64,000 nucleotides of DNA from NCBI GenBank assembly GCA_035771175.1, contig CM069597.1, forward strand, positions 13,985,001-14,049,000, in the 5' to 3' direction. This document shows positions 45,208-56,445 of the stretch, one piece after another. Made by a program: the position numbers and the translations under genes. Position 1 is the first letter of the stretch, and each line of letters starts with the position of its first letter. The stretch is from Paratinospora sagittata (Eukaryota; Streptophyta; Magnoliopsida; Ranunculales; Menispermaceae). Below the pieces are notes generated by a model. The model ran no database searches. It was not told the origin of the DNA and saw only the letters and a list, made by a program, of their open reading frames with translations.

Positions 45208-46748
45208 TTGACCGTGAATATTTGTATCGCAAGTGTACGATAGTCAAGTAATAATATAAATCAACAGTGAGTCGGGTATCGTCCTCAGGGATAATGAATT
45301 TCTTTGTTAAAAATGCCCAAAACTACTATAATCTTGATTTTATCTAGGTGATTAAACTATGATGGATTAAGTGCTTAAAGAGTAAAATGAATCAAATCAA
45401 GCAAAATTAAGTAAATCTAATATAAGCTGGAGAAAAATCAATGGATGGATCGTTCTAGAGATATGATTTCTCTATATTTATCAATTATGAATTTGTAAAA
45501 CATATGCATCACTGATTAATTTATTAATTTATAAGTCAAGAATCCCAATTCATCCAATTCCCTCTTCCGAGTGATAAATTGAATTTATAATCCTAAAATA
45601 TTAGTTTCGCTCTCCCTAGTTATAAAACCAACACAATAGAAAATTCCTTAAGATCTATGATTCTCTTTAGCAACTTCATAGGAATTTATGGGTTTCCCAA
45701 CTCAACATAAATTTCCTAGGTCATGTTCTTCTCATTCCAATCCAAAATCCCCCCTCTCGGGTGATAGATTCTAAATCTAAAATCATTCAAAAATTGACTA
45801 GAGATTTGAAAGCATTAAGATTAGAAAAACACAAATAAATCAATAGAATCAATCAAATGACACTTAAAAATATCAACTCATAATATCAAAATATAGATCC
45901 ATGAAATCTCTAGATAAAATGTTTAGCTCATACTCAAATCCATTAATACAAGAATGAAAATTAAAGAACTGTTCATCATCACAAATTGAAAGAAGAAATG
46001 AAATTAGAAACCCCCTTGACAAGATGATCTCCTTCTTCAAGCTTCTTCAATTTGCAACTTGTCCTCTTCAATGGTTTCTTCTTGCCTCCTTTCTATTTTA
46101 AACTTGACCTATTCTAATCTATTGTAATTGTATCTAATGCTCTCTAATCCCTAAAACAAACCCTAAAATGATCTTATATACAAGTGTGGGTGAAAATACC
46201 TAAATTGGCCATCCAAAACGTGTCAAAAATGCCAAAAAGAACGTAGATGGAATTTCCCAATGGCGCCGCGGCGCCCATAACTTAAAATGCACACCTTTTG
46301 TGCGTTTCTTCTTGAATCGTTCTTTGGCTTTTGGTCCACATGTTGGGTATGTTCTTGACGTCATTTTGGCTTTAATTTCACCTCCTTAAGCTCTTTATTC
46401 ACCTATAAAACAAAGCAAAAACAAATGTAAGTAATCTATATTAATCAAATGACAAAAATCTATATGCAAGTATGTATTAACATGTAAAGTATAAAAATAT
46501 TAATATGGAAGTGATGCAAATGACTTTAGGAAAAATACTTAAAAATCAAGATTATTTTCCTAAGATAGCCTAATGCATTTTATTCATGAAAATACCTAGA
46601 ACTATCTTCCAAAATTCATAAAAACATCTAAATGGACCTAAAACACTAAATATGAACAATTAATGCAATTATATCTCAAAACTAGCTAAATGCACCTAAA
46701 AACCTATCAAATTAACATGTAAACTAACAACTAAAACTCAACTTATCA
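45208..46748 (-). mobile_element. Ath-2 5' LTR
   Basis: 1541 bp. On the minus strand it starts TGATAAGTTGAG at 46748 and ends near CACGGTCAA next to the PBS. The 14-bp perfect palindrome ggcgccgcggcgcc is at 46262-46275, with a minus-strand TATA box TATATAAG (46174-46181) about 80 bp downstream. The right edge abuts the TSD CCTCA. Confidence 0.9.
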
Positions 46749-46753
46749 CCTCA

Positions 46754-46992
46754 CCCGTAAGAGGATTTGATAGTGAAGTTTGGACAAAATTCTAATAAGG
46801 GAGATTAGGTAGTGGAGTTAAGTAGGAGCCGAACCACTCTAAATCTGTGTGCATTGTGTTATTTGACTGTTAATTTCTTTCTTTGTTCATTAACCGTTAT
46901 CACTTTGTTTTATCTGTAAATTAGTTTTGTTAAAAAATTTAAACCTACTTCGCTATCCAATTCACCCCTTCTTGGACATTCCTGGGCCAATA
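46754..46992 (+). mobile_element. Cop-2 copia solo LTR, right part
   Basis: Continues from 17189 (cccgtaagaggatttg...), with the U5-like text ctaaatctgtgtgcattgtg that also occurs in diverged form in Cop-3 (50975-51000). It ends GGGCCAATA and is followed by the TSD GTGCC, not by a PBS. Confidence 0.87.
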
Positions 46993-46997
46993 GTGCC

Positions 46998-47131
46998 AGC
47001 ATTTATCTGGCCCTGTTGGAAGGGTCAGCCCAAACGCCTCTACCATGCTTGAGTACGGGAGGATTAGTCTCACCCAAAAAGGAAGGAGGACACCTCCGGG
47101 GTGCTGAAAAACTGATAATAAAAATAAAAAT
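46998..47131 (+). mobile_element. tRNA-derived SINE, 3' part
   Basis: Continues the SINE body after GTGCC (agcatttatctggcc ... ggaggacacctccgg) and ends in an A/T-rich tail tgataataaaaataaaaa. It is followed by the 16-bp TSD (47132-47147). Total SINE length is about 218 bp. Confidence 0.85.
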
Positions 47132-47147
47132 AAAAATTAAGAACCCA

Positions 47148-48339
47148 AAATGCAATTAATTTGATAAAGAAAAAAAATAAATGAAGCATGCAAGTGACTG
47201 AAAATAGAAAAGAAACAAGAACAAGAGAGAACAATCAACAATTAAAGAAAAAAATATTTTTTTATTAAATGGAAAAAGAGAGACTTACAAAGATTCAAGG
47301 CCTAAGGCATTACCACTTATCTTAGCCTTGAATCATACATCGAACTTCTGAATTACTTTAAAGCTCCAAAAAATAACGATGCAGAAATAAAAAGAGAGAT
47401 AATTCGTAGAGAATGTATGGATTTTCTCTTGAAACCTATCCCCTTTTATAGATGTGCCCACCTCCTGGTTTCCAAAAATATACCCACCAACTTTATTGGA
47501 AACTTATTATCCTCTACAAATTCCTCTAAAAATGGACACTTTTTAAATTACATGAAGATTCCCAATTACCAAAATATTGTGTCCATATGTGAAAAAGTTT
47601 CATTTTCATCTTCCTGACATGTGACATCTTTTACTTGGACCATAAATGAGTTGACCTAAGCTCAATTAATTTTTCATTAAGGCTTGAAATTAGCAAAAGA
47701 CTATAACTACGCAGGCTCCTTCGTTCAAAATCTTTAAGTTGATGATAATTTAATCAACATACTCAAATTAATCTCATTTCAGTCTTGTTGGATTTAGTAG
47801 CTCAACTTCTTCACATCTGGCCCGTGACACATACATATGTGGTGTAGATCATCCATAAATATGAAATCTCCTCATTTGATGCCCAAAGAATTATTTTTGG
47901 ACCTAAAAATATCTTAAAAAAAATACTAGAAGACCAAGTGAGACACCAACATATAACAAAAAAATGCTCTAAAGATCTGCCCAAAAATTATTCCATAAAA
48001 ATAAATAGTGGGAACTCTAAAAACTTTTGCCCCTAGTAGATAAAATTAAAAAAATGAAAAATAAAAGCTCAATGACCTTACTCCGAAGAGAGAAAAAAAT
48101 ATTTTCTTTCCTAAAAATGAATTACTAAATTAGCCAAAAATGTCCTAAAAATTCTAAAATGTGACCTAAAGATTTTTTATTTTTTATTTTTTAAAACTAA
48201 GATCATTAAAAATTGGAAAAAAATTCAAATTTGTGATTTCATCACACACATATTCTACTACTAACAATCCACCAAAGTGATGATAAATAAAAAGAAAGAA
48301 ATGTCGTTTGTTTGGTATATATAGAGCGAAAGAAGTGGT
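47148..48339. other. AT-rich intergenic stretch; possible old LTR
   Basis: No gene is recognised. A minus-strand TATA box CTATAAAAGGGG lies at about 47441-47452, and some sequence suits an old Athila/Tat LTR whose other part would be 15130-15647. The boundaries are not visible. I see nothing in 47830-48339. Confidence 0.35.
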
Positions 48340-49012
48340 TGTTAATCGAATGACCCCCATGATGGCATTTTGATGATTACAATTAACATTCATTGTATGT
48401 GCTAATATTTACATTTGAGAGTTTCAGCTTAAGATCACCACGAACACATATTTTCAATCAAGTTTGAAGTATACTCCCCAGATCAAGCATGAAGAAGAGT
48501 ATTTTTCCTTGTAATTGTTTAGATCTTCTTTAGGCTTGTAGAACTCACCCTAGGCATGCTTAGTCTTATCTCTTCTATGTTTAACAAAGGGTTAATATCT
48601 TTCAATTATTTTAATCCTTTCAATCTCGTTCTTCACATCTTTGAAGCTATTTTCAATTATTTTCAAATTATCAATAACTTAAGTATCTGATTTGAAACAA
48701 TTGAGTTTGAATATTGTTTCTAAAAAAAAATAAAAAAAATCAAGTTTAAGTGTCTAGTGCATGACCAACACGCTCCTTATAGTGACCAATATGCTCTTTG
48801 CTCCTTGCCTGATTTACTTAACATTTGGTCTGCCGCTGTCTCTAGTGCACTCCCCTCTAGAGCAGCACGATGCTTGAATCCAGAAAAATGTTGGTTTCTA
48901 GCCCAGCGAGCTACAACAGTTTCCAACGTGCTGCCCTTGGCCAAGAAGACCAACCTGGTCTTGGGTGTTTACGACCAGTGCACTCCTTGTTCTAGCAACG
49001 CGTTGCCGTTTG
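48340..49012 (+). mobile_element. Cop-3 copia 5' LTR, left part
   Basis: Starts TGTTAATCGAATGACCC with the shared block ttttgatgattacaa. A cluster of cacgctcc, atgctctttgctcc, gtgcactcc and caacgcgttg units fills 48765-49010. It is interrupted at GTTTG (49008-49012) by a solo LTR and continues at 50188. Confidence 0.85.
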
Positions 49013-50182
49013 TGTAAGACCCCCTACTTTTTCTACTGTAGAAACTAATGCAACCGCTTGAAAACTCTCCATGTGAAATTTCAATAAGTGGTAAAAGCCC
49101 CCCAAAGGGAAGATGTAGACCCCCATAGTGGGACGGTCCCAAGGAAAAGGCCGTCCGCATGGGGGACCAGCCGTAAGGGGCCGCCCTATAAATAGGGGTG
49201 GCCCCCCTCATTCAATCCGCCAAACACCTGAGCTTTTCTCGCCCTCCTTCGACTTTTTGCAATATTTTGCTTCCCTGCACACTTCAAGAAGTTAGAAGAA
49301 AGTGCTACGCCATTACAAGTGTGTAAGGTGGGGAATGAAGGCTAGGTTTGCATTTCTTACCTGTTTAATACTTAATTACATAGTATCATGCATCATATCT
49401 GTTACCATGATTTACTTCATGCATGAGGCTATCTATTAAAAATGATGTATTATTGGGTGCAGTACTAGCTCGGAATAGTGATGCTGTCACTGGATATATT
49501 ATTGGGTGCTACGCCGTTACGTTGGACCCCAGATTAGCGCTTGAACTCATGAGACCTCTCAGTTGCTGGATATTTTACTGGTGTTTCGGATCACAGGTTT
49601 CGAGTGGATGGTGCTTGGCCTGTGATGCCTTGTGACCAAGGTTCATTCATATCATTGCTTGCTTGTATTGTTGTGGTATAACTGTTGTTCTGTATTCCTT
49701 ATTATGCATGTAAGATTTGTTTACCCTGCTTGATCTCACTAAGCTGTTGAGCTCACCTCGTTGCTAATCTTTCTAGGGAATTAAGATGGGTTCGAATGGA
49801 CTTATTTCGGGGGTTATGGCCAAACTCGGTCTATGTAGGAACTTTTGCGTATGTACTCTTCCCAGGTTCCATTAAACCGGTCTGATGATGGTGACGATGG
49901 TTCCAGGCTTCTAGATGCCTCTCTTTGACTACTCCTCTTTTTGTTATTTTGGTACTTTTGTAGGGGTTCACCCTTGTTATCCTTTTGGTTGTCTTTTTAT
50001 ATAAGGAATGTAATAATTAACCAACTTTATATGTTCAATATTATTTTTGGTAATAATTTGTATTTTATTATTGTTAATGTGGGCCACTATGCTTATGTAT
50101 GTGTGACTCTAATCGGGTGGAGTGGGCACTCACCCCCTTAACTGTTGCACACCGCTCTGGGTAAATGGGGCGGGGTGTGACA
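49013..50182 (+). mobile_element. Tekay-like solo LTR
   Basis: 1170 bp, TGTAAGACCCCC to GGCGGGGTGTGACA, with TSD GTTTG (49008-49012 and 50183-50187). It is related to Tek-1 LTRs by short blocks (aaggtggggaa..ctaggtttgcat, and gagctcacctcgttg). A cluster of gggacggtccc, ggccgtcc and gggggacc units at 49127-49172 precedes the TATA box tataaata (49187-49194). Confidence 0.9.
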
Positions 50183-50187
50183 GTTTG

Positions 50188-51102
50188 TGTCAGAGAGGAC
50201 CTAAGATTTTTAAGTTACGAAAACAATAATTCCGACATGATTTCCTCTTTCACGCTTCTTCTATTCGACCAATTTTTACAACAGATTTGTCCCCGTTACA
50301 TTTGCATGAAAGAATTAAACTGTTTGGTTTTAATTTCAAACTCAAAATTTTTATTTCTAAGAGATTGAAGCCCTAGCTCTCAATCTTTTAAACTTTCATA
50401 TATATGCATAACAATATTCATTTGAACTTATAGATTTTCACACTATTTTAAATTTCACCCAAGTTTTTTAGCTCTCTCTAAGTGTTCTTGCAAAACAATC
50501 TTTCAAAACAACCTTTCAAAACAATCTCCAAGTGTTCTTTCATTTAAATTTCACCAAAGTTTTTTAGATTTCAAAACAATCTTCTTTGAACATTCTTTGG
50601 ATTAAATCAAGCTTCTTTCAAATCTTTCTAAAATCCAAAGTCAAGCAAATCCTCATCTCACTGCTCTTGTGCTTCATCCTTTTTTATTGGCTGAGCAATC
50701 CTAAAGTGAGGTGAAAAATTTCATTTGTAAGTATTTTTGAGGTCTTCTTGGTAAGAGAAACCTCACCCTCAATCTTTTGTATTTTAAGTGGCTTGTTAAC
50801 TATTGGGGAGTTCTCAATTTTGAGAATAGTGATTGTAAAGGTATTTCATGCCTCATAAGTTGAGTTTGTAACTGGTTTTGATCCTCACCCTTAAAGTAGG
50901 ATTCATAATGGGTGTTTGGAAAATCTTGATCGGGGCGATCAAGTTGCAGACGTAGGCTTGAAGAACTGAACCACACTAAAATACTTGTGCATTGTCTATT
51001 GTTTTTATTTCTGCCGTTTACTTTGTTTTAATTTTTCGAATGGTAAAAATCCCACAAAGAGTCCAATTTACCCTCCCTCTTGGAATCTAATCTAGGCCAA
51101 CA
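50188..51102 (+). mobile_element. Cop-3 copia 5' LTR, right part
   Basis: Continues to CTAGGCCAACA at 51102, followed by a PBS. It contains the typical copia U5 text gaaccacactaaaatacttgtgc (50968-50990). Confidence 0.87.
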
Positions 51103-51104
51103 AG

Positions 51105-51120
51105 TGGTATTAGAGCAGGT
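51105..51120 (+). promoter_or_regulatory. Cop-3 primer-binding site (tRNA-iMet)
   Basis: TGGTATTAGAGCAGGT, one transition from the usual copia PBS, 2 bp after the LTR. Confidence 0.87.
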
Positions 51121-51153
51121 ACGTTATTAAATATCAAACCATCTTTGATATCC

Positions 51154-51462
51154 ATGGTAGGAAATAACTCAGAAGATTGTACTTTGGGTGAAGGCCAATA
51201 AATCATTTAAGGGTGAAAACTACCTTCATTGGAAGACTAGGATGAGGTTCTATCTAAGAGTCCAAGACATAGTGGGATGTGGTGGTAAAGGCTATCAAGC
51301 TCCCACCAAGATTGGAGAAGGTGTAGAGGTCCCCATGACCGTAGATGAGTGGAGTTCCAAAGAGAAAAAGAGAGACCTCCTAAACAATCAAACCATGAAC
51401 ATCCTGTTTTATAGTCTTTTGGGTGATCAATTCAGCAGGGTGAGTGCCTATGAGATAGACCA
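51154..51462 (+). pseudogene. gag: Cop-3 copia gag fragment
   Basis: The ATG at 51154 (MVGNNSEDCTLGEGQ) ends at a stop after 15 codons. In another frame KGENYLHWKTRMRFYLRVQD, VPMTVDEWSSKEKKRDLLN and FSRVSAYEI follow, matching the Cop-1 gag. It is cut at 51462 by a sequence starting TGTAACAACCC. The remainder of the element was not found. Confidence 0.85.
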
Positions 51463-51710
51463 TGTAACAACCCTTAATTTCATAAAAAGAGACCCCAAAA
51501 TTTTAATGTGATTATGAGTGTGTGTTGTATGTTTTGTGATGTTTGATTTGTATGTGTTAGTGTAAATTGATTTGGGAGACCAATCAGGGGAAGAAATAGC
51601 TGAAAAAGTGAGAAAAAGGGGTAAAATAGGCTTAGGAGCCCGCTCCCAAAAGGGGAGGAGTGCACTCCTTTGTGCTTGAGAAAAAATAGAGTTTTTGCGC
51701 AGGGGAGAAG
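51463..51710 (+). mobile_element. LTR-G: LTR-like sequence, left part
   Basis: Starts TGTAACAACCC and, after the Ath-3 insertion, ends CGGGCGGGTTACA at 53867. These ends suit a gypsy LTR. The expected TSD is not seen (gacca on the left, aaata on the right), so a border may be wrong or altered. It carries repeated ggag..gcactcct units (51632-51670). Confidence 0.5.
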
Positions 51711-53106
51711 TATTACGTGCAAAATCGCAAACTTACGGTGTCAAGTTATAATATAGTTTGATAAAATATTGGGTATCATCCTCGGGGATTATTACTACAC
51801 TATCAAGTTTTAACCCTAATTTTATCTAGAGAATCGAAATCGAATGATTAAGTGAACAACGAAATTAAATAATTAGAAAATAAACCAAAACAATGCAATG
51901 CAGAATAAAAGAAATCAATAGAAGAAACGTCTAGAGGTTTAATCTCATCGCCCTCTCAACTATGCATGAATATGAGATTATTATCAACTCAATTTCCTTG
52001 TTTATAAGTCAAAAACCCTAATGTTACTAACTCCCTCTCTCGAGCACCACTTAGAACATGTTATTAGAATTATAGGTTTAACTCTTTCGATGAAAACCCA
52101 AAAGATATTTTGATCTCCTCTCGGTCTGACGATCACGCAGATTATGTCTTCCTTGTTCCAACCAAAAATACCCCCACTCGGGCACCTATTTCAAGTCTAG
52201 AATCATCTAATCCACGATCAAAGGATTAAAAACATTACACCTAGAAAAACATAAATAAACTAGAAACTTTATTGACAATAATTAGAACAAGAAAACCTAA
52301 AACATAATATCGAGTTTGGATTGATCTAAAACTCTAGATAGAGGATTTAGCTCATGAATAAAGAAATGAAAGAATGAAATAATATATTGAACATGAATCT
52401 AAAACTAGAAAAACCAAGTAGAAGGAAGGGAAGTTGTAGGAGAATCTTCACAATCTTCAAGCTTTATATTCTTTTCTACTTCAAACCCTAGCTGTCTTCT
52501 TTGCTTTTCTCTTATTTTTCTCCTCCAATTTTTGTCCTCTTTTCCTCTTCATAATGTTTTATTTATAATCACAAGTCCATAGAAACAAACCGGGTCCAAT
52601 TCGGAGTTGAATTGAGGAAGTTATGACCAAAAAACACAAAATTGGAAACTTTCCAATTTTTGTCGAACATCGGCGCCGCGGTGCCCATGTGTTATTTCTC
52701 CATCACCATTCTGACAACCTGGAAGCCATTCCGGACGCTGCGACGCCCAGGTGCGGGTTTCTTGCACTCCTTCTCTTCTTTTGTGGACTACCAATTTTTC
52801 ATGCTTGCTTGTGTTGATGTGCACATGCATCTTCATTCAAACTTCATGCAACTTGTTTCCAACTTCCAAATCTACTTTAGGTCCATCAAAACAACTTCAA
52901 AACAACCCAAATCAAGTGAGTATCATGCTTTAATAATCTTATGAACCAACCTTTAAAAATCCAAACAGAAATAATGCAAAAACACCAAAATGTAACTAAA
53001 CTATCAAATAAGCAAAATTATGGTAAACTAACCTAATATATGAACTAAATACCATAAAACACATCTAAAACATGTTGTTAAACATATAATAAATCCCTAC
53101 TTATCA
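51711..53106 (-). mobile_element. Ath-3: Athila-like solo LTR
   Basis: 1396 bp with perfect TSD AGAAG (51706-51710 and 53107-53111). On the minus strand it starts TGATAAGTAGGG and ends GCACGTAATA. It is related to the Ath-1 and Ath-2 LTRs. The motif cluster ggcgccgcggtgcc lies at about 52672-52685, and a minus-strand TATA box TATAAATA at 52560-52567. It confirms the non-canonical LTR end inferred for Ath-2. Confidence 0.88.
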
Positions 53107-53111
53107 AGAAG

Positions 53112-53765
53112 TGCTCTCCTTGCAAAACCCGAGAGTTAGTGATTTTCAAAAAAGGGAGAAGCGCGCTCCTAGCTGGGAGAAGTGCACTCCTAACGTTAAA
53201 ATTCAGGTTTTTTAATAAAAATCAGTTGGGCGGTGTGTGCGAAATAAAACACCCAAACTTTTATTTGCTCATTTCAGCAAGAACGAAAGGGGAGAAAGGG
53301 AGAAAAGAGAAAAAAGAGAAAAGAGGGTTCTAGAGTGAATCTTCATCGAATCGATGCCGAGGTGAGTCATTTCTCCAATTTTTCTCCATGAAATTGCTAT
53401 TTAGAGGAAAAAGGAACCTTTTTAATCGCATAGATTATGATTTGGGTGATTTTTAACTTAGGATTTTGATGTTCTTTGTTGGAAAACGTTTGGAAATGGT
53501 GGGATTGGCATTCCCTAACCTAAATCACAAAGAAACCATGAATTTCTAGAGTTTACACTTCAATTTTGTGGTTGAGATGTTGAATTACCTAAATTGAAGT
53601 GTAAAAATATGACCAAGAGTAGACTGTAAGGAAAATTTTCACACTCTGCTGGTACGCTCGTCGAGCCATACACACCAAAATTCAACGCCCACAAGGTGAG
53701 GTGTGGCAATATGTCATGTACACGGAAACACAAATATCCAAGAGCAATATTTGAAGCAAAATACA

Positions 53766-53814
<49 letters not shown>

Positions 53815-53867
53815 TAAAGAGGTATTTCCAAAAGATGTTAAAATATTACATTTTCGGGCGGGTTACA
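53112..53867 (+). mobile_element. LTR-G: LTR-like sequence, right part
   Basis: Continues with tgctctccttg, then gggagaagcgcgctcct and gggagaagtgcactcct units, and ends CGGGCGGGTTACA. It contains a purine-rich leader (53285-53330), a microsatellite (53758-53814) and no ORF of note. Confidence 0.5.
53758..53814. repeat. (ATAC)n-(AT)n microsatellite
   Basis: About eight atac units followed directly by about eleven at units. Confidence 0.95.
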
Positions 53868-53945
53868 AAATAGAAGGGCAAGAAGACTATGCCCTGGAAA
53901 AGAAAAAAAACAGAAAGTCCAAAAAAGAGAGGACAAGGCGGACTC
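53868..53945 (+). other. Short purine-rich stretch between LTR-G and Cop-4
   Basis: Purine-rich sequence of unknown origin, possibly a relic of Cop-3 or Cop-4 internal DNA. It lacks a clear PPT before the Cop-4 LTR. Confidence 0.3.
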
Positions 53946-54779
53946 TGTTGATGTAACTATTATCACCCAGTTTTGTTTTGATGATTACAAACAACATACT
54001 TGTGATAACTAATCTCTTTGAGGTAGTTATTTTAGTGCTAACTATATATATCAAATGGATTCAACTGCACTGTCAAAGCATGTGGAAGGAACAACACCTT
54101 ACGGAGATTCAAGAGATTTATGATTGTATTTCTTATTTTAGAATCTTAGTGCTATAGAGTAACATTTACATGTTCCAACCACAACATGATTCGCATCTTT
54201 TCAAAAATCATTCATATAGTTTATCATTCTCATGCATATACATTATTATATGATTAATCATGCATGCACACATATTTGTTTGATACTTATGCTATCACTT
54301 AGTTATAATTGTTTATCATGCACATATTGATCAGTGATTATCAAGTATTATTTTTATCAACTTTGCATGGTTTTATTGTTTCACGTGTGTTATTCTTATT
54401 GCTTTGATCATTGGTTTAATCGATCGAATCACTCGCATTTAATTGTGTTAATTGTACCTTAATCTTGTCAAAAATATATTTGAAATGTTAGTCTATGTTT
54501 TTGACAATGTCTTAAACCTATTATGATCAAAAATTGAGTTTCTTTCACTTCTCAGTGAAGGAACGCGCTCCTGAGCATTTTCCTGAGTCTCAGTTATTTT
54601 TTATTAGGCTTTAAGGAGCATGCTCCCGAGAGTCAAAATTTTTTTGATTAGGGAAAGGAATGCACTCCTGTTCCCAAGGGCAAAATAGAAAAGACTTTAA
54701 GAGTCAGTGGTTCTTGTTGAAGGAACCCATTCCTATGCCCAACTAACATATTGAGGAACGCGCTACTTAAGAAAGAAAC
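53946..54779 (+). mobile_element. Cop-4 copia LTR, left part
   Basis: Starts TGTTGATGTAACTATTATCACCC with ttttgatgattacaaacaac nearby, as in Cop-1. A cluster of ggaacgcgctcct, aaggagcatgctccc, ggaatgcactcct and ggaacccattcct units lies at 54559-54770. Tek-2 cuts it at gaaac (54775-54779). The right part is outside the window. Confidence 0.82.
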
Positions 54780-56172
54780 TGTCACACCCCGCCTGAACGC
54801 GCCTAAACCGGCGGTACACTCTCGGACGGGGTGCGCATTTGGAACAATTACAATGGTAACAACAGAGTGCGATGCGGAAATACAGTACACACAGTACAAA
54901 TCTGATTTCATTTAATTCAGAATACTTTTGTACATGAAACGGTCAAGGGAACATACTCCCAAAAATCCCCAATGAGTTATACAAAGAGTATAAAAATGTG
55001 GGCCCCATAACCTACACCTAGTCCACCCTAATTTCCTGTGAAAGAGTGGATAATAATGGAGTGAGCTTAACGCGCTCAGTGCGTAAATAGTGCATGAGTA
55101 TAACAATTAATAAAGCATACTTCAATATCAAATATCTTAAATACACATGTGAGCATCATAATCAATCAATATGTATGTATGCATGACACCATCTCGTAAT
55201 GGTTTGATGAACATACATCGCCTGAATTCACGTACAGGAACGATGCTCTGGATTCACGTACTGATGTCCCTCTCTGGGCGTAGCCGGGTTCTCATGTACG
55301 TCCCTTTCCAGAGAAATGTAATGAATAGCGAGCAATGCTCCTAACTATTCTATGAGTCATAAACCATATACGTCCCTAGGTGGTGATATGTATGATGCCA
55401 ATGCATGAACTGGTCTAGTCTACTGGTCTAGTCTTTTCTTGACATTTAGACTGACTTTGGCAACGTCTGGTGATCCTTATCAGAGTCGGTATCACGACGT
55501 GCAAGATTAGGACATTCAATATTACTGTATAAGCTGATAGCTTTCAATAAGACCAACTAGATCAGTCCCCAGTTGAGAGGTGAGACACAAGGTCTGCTTA
55601 AATACCAATCGCCTAGAGCAGCCCGCTGCCTCCCGTTCACTATTTAAAGTTACTGAGGACAAGACCGAGTCTAGTTGAGTCAGATTGACCACAAATCCGG
55701 CATTATAACAGTGTGATACATGAATTCCAAATATACAGGCATAAGTGCAGCAGTATAAATAGTATATGACATAATGCAGTGTAAATGAACAGTAGACATA
55801 ATAATAATTGAATGTAAACTTTAATAAAAGTTATGAAACACGCAAACCTATGTTTTGTTCCCCACCTTCAGATAAAAACTTCTTCTTTCAGATCTGCCGC
55901 TTTCCTCCGAACAGAACTTCGTTGCACCGCACCGAGAGTCTCGAATAGAGAGTCTCAAAACTAAAAACTCAGAATGAGTAGAAAGGAGAAGAAATTCACA
56001 AGAGAAGGTAATTTGGTGTGAGGAATGAGATGTGAGGAGGGTTTCTTATATAGAGATTTTTGCGCCTGAACGTTCTGGCATGCGCCTGAACGTTCTGTTA
56101 TACGCCTGAACATTTTGCCGTTGCTCAAATAGTTAATTTTTTTTTTTTTTTTGTGAAATACAGGGTATTACA
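54780..56172 (-). mobile_element. Tek-2 3' LTR
   Basis: 1393 bp. The plus strand runs TGTCACACCCC to GGGTATTACA. On the minus strand three gaacgttcaggcg-type units (56062-56118) precede the TATA box TATATAAG (56046-56053). It has the same length and termini as the Tek-1 3' LTR. Confidence 0.93.
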
Positions 56173-56187
56173 CTCTACCCCCCTTAA
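56173..56187 (-). promoter_or_regulatory. Tek-2 polypurine tract
   Basis: The minus strand reads ttaaggggggtagag directly before the LTR, as in Tek-1. Confidence 0.88.
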
Positions 56188-56206
56188 AGGGATTTCGCCC
56201 TTGAAA

Positions 56207-56314
56207 TCAAGTCAAGTAGTGATGAGGGTTATCTGCTTGAGAAGTAGCCACAGGTTGCTAAGGAGGCCACTGTATGTGTGCATCACTATATCTATTGATA
56301 TTATTTTCAGACAT
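56207..56314 (-). pseudogene. Tek-2 relic of the small 3' ORF
   Basis: Start MSENNINRYSDAHIQWPP at 56314, a stop after WPP, then a short tail ending HHYLT. Relative to Tek-1 (37671-38183) the middle is deleted while both ends remain. Known only by comparison with Tek-1. Confidence 0.5.
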
Positions 56315-56445
56315 ATGTGTAATTATTGAAGTGAAACAAATGTATCAAGATAGGTGTAAACAATGTTTCATCCTGTGATTGATAAGTGAAAATAATACAA
56401 TGTATCACATCATCAGTTGGTACTAGAAAACAATTCAGGGTATTT

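Larger units (their letters stand above)
17190..46748 (-). mobile_element. Ath-2: gag-protease-only Athila-like retrotransposon (host of Tek-1)
   Basis: Minus-strand element with TSD CCTCA (17185-17189 and 46749-46753). 5' LTR 45208-46748; PBS 45185-45202; gag-protease 45103-42419; non-coding region to 40732; PPT 40720-40731; 3' LTR 17190-17668 plus 39616-40719, split by Tek-1. It has no RT, RNase H or integrase, so it must have moved in trans. Without the inserts it is about 7.6 kb. Confidence 0.85.

Noticed and set aside
47148..48339. Host gene in the non-element DNA
   Set aside because: Only short AT-rich frames without domains, and no exon-like pattern, were seen here or at 14023-15647.
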